Positions 63,721 to 64,000 of a stretch of 64,000 bases of DNA are shown piece by piece. Numbering within the stretch: the stretch's first letter is position 1; every line of letters begins with the position of its first letter. The DNA is taken from assembly GCA_026075535.2 (NCBI GenBank), contig AP026543.1, positions 6,820,001 through 6,884,000 of the forward strand, in the 5' to 3' direction. The position numbers and the translations under genes are program-made. This DNA is from Tricholoma matsutake (taxonomy: Eukaryota; Basidiomycota; Agaricomycetes; Agaricales; Tricholomataceae). The notes below the pieces were generated by a model. It was given only the letters and a program-made list of their open reading frames with translations. It made no database searches and was not told the origin of the DNA.

Positions 63721-63810
63721 TTTTTGGAGCCCACCATGAGGGCTTTCTGAATCATTTCATCATTGGACCAACCTCAACTTCCTCAGCTTAGGCCAACACA
63801 AGTGAGAAAC
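63721..63810 (+). other. Leader of a truncated H-type element
   Basis: The primer-binding site TGGAGCCCACCATGAGG (63725-63741) and GGCTTTCTGAATCATTTCATC match H at 39714-39800. Similarity ends near 63810. Confidence 0.7.
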
Positions 63811-64000
63811 TGTAGTGATCTGGACTGTTGCCCAGTCTTTACATTTATTATATAGTATTTGTTCCAGCCACTGGTCCCTTTATAAGGGACAGTGTTTAAT
63901 GATGACAGCAGACTTCTACACCAGGCAAAAATATATGTTAATCATGTTCTTGCCTTGTGTGAATTAAGTCTACCCTTTGGTTTACTACACTTTTTTGAAC
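63811..64000 (+). repeat. Possible start of another LTR
   Basis: TGTAGTGATCTGGACTG begins a sequence unrelated to the leader, with CCCTTTATAAGGGAC (possible TATA) near 63887. It runs off the window. Confidence 0.35.

Overview
This window is a densely nested graveyard of transposable elements from a filamentous fungus, most likely a basidiomycete (Agaricomycetes). The evidence is: chromodomain-bearing Ty3/Gypsy elements in several lineages, very short (45-55 bp) introns of the form GTRAGT...CTAAC...YAG, a Tad-like non-LTR ORF1 remnant, and heavy CpG-type decay. I see no intact housekeeping gene, rRNA, canonical tRNA or CRISPR array. Organism identity is inference.

Layout. 1-4479: fragments of a repeat-rich DNA-transposon-like family (N), a tRNA-like (SINE?) sequence, and a non-LTR ORF1 remnant on the minus strand, itself split by a 2.3-kb insert. 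4480-11929: element A, a full-length minus-strand Ty3/Gypsy chromovirus with 715-bp LTRs and a perfect ATCAG target duplication, inserted in that ORF1. 12173-18935: repeat F flanking two divergent non-housekeeping genes (an IPGSP tandem-repeat protein and a Cys-cluster/coiled-coil protein); the latter is interrupted by E1, a 2.2-kb poly(A) retroposon with a 14-bp target duplication. 18943-24814: E2, then D2 (gag and 5' LTR of a second Gypsy family, minus strand), interrupted by E3. 24815-25849: more F. 25850-29921: element B, a 5'-half copy of family A. 29922-37799: element C, a relative of A. 37800-53777: element I (LTR, gag and an RT scrap), split by element H (38691-52836), a different Gypsy lineage whose gag is split in turn by a 4.2-kb repeat-rich insert N, and which carries a spliced antisense gene between pol and its 3' LTR. 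54031-56624: LTR debris and a Ty1/Copia fragment. 56625-62418: element D, a chromovirus lacking its 3' LTR. 62537-63810: another H/I-type LTR (J) with its primer-binding region.

How the parts work. A/B, C and D share a retroviral plan: LTR promoter, gag, protease-RT-RNase H-integrase-chromodomain. In all three families the start of the predicted transcript is complementary to the bases just inside the 5' LTR, which is the Tf1-type self-priming arrangement, and the complementary sequence differs in each family. A, B and C keep a GGGTTTT slip site directly before the gag stop (putative -1 frameshift into pol). A and C also share an unrecognised ORF after the chromodomain. Almost every in-frame stop in these elements is TGA; where copies can be compared the intact copy has CGA, so decay is mainly by C-to-T at CpG, as expected of cytosine methylation silencing.

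Nesting order that can be read: I before H before N; non-LTR ORF1 before A; D2 before E3; Cys-cluster gene before E1; Copia before D.
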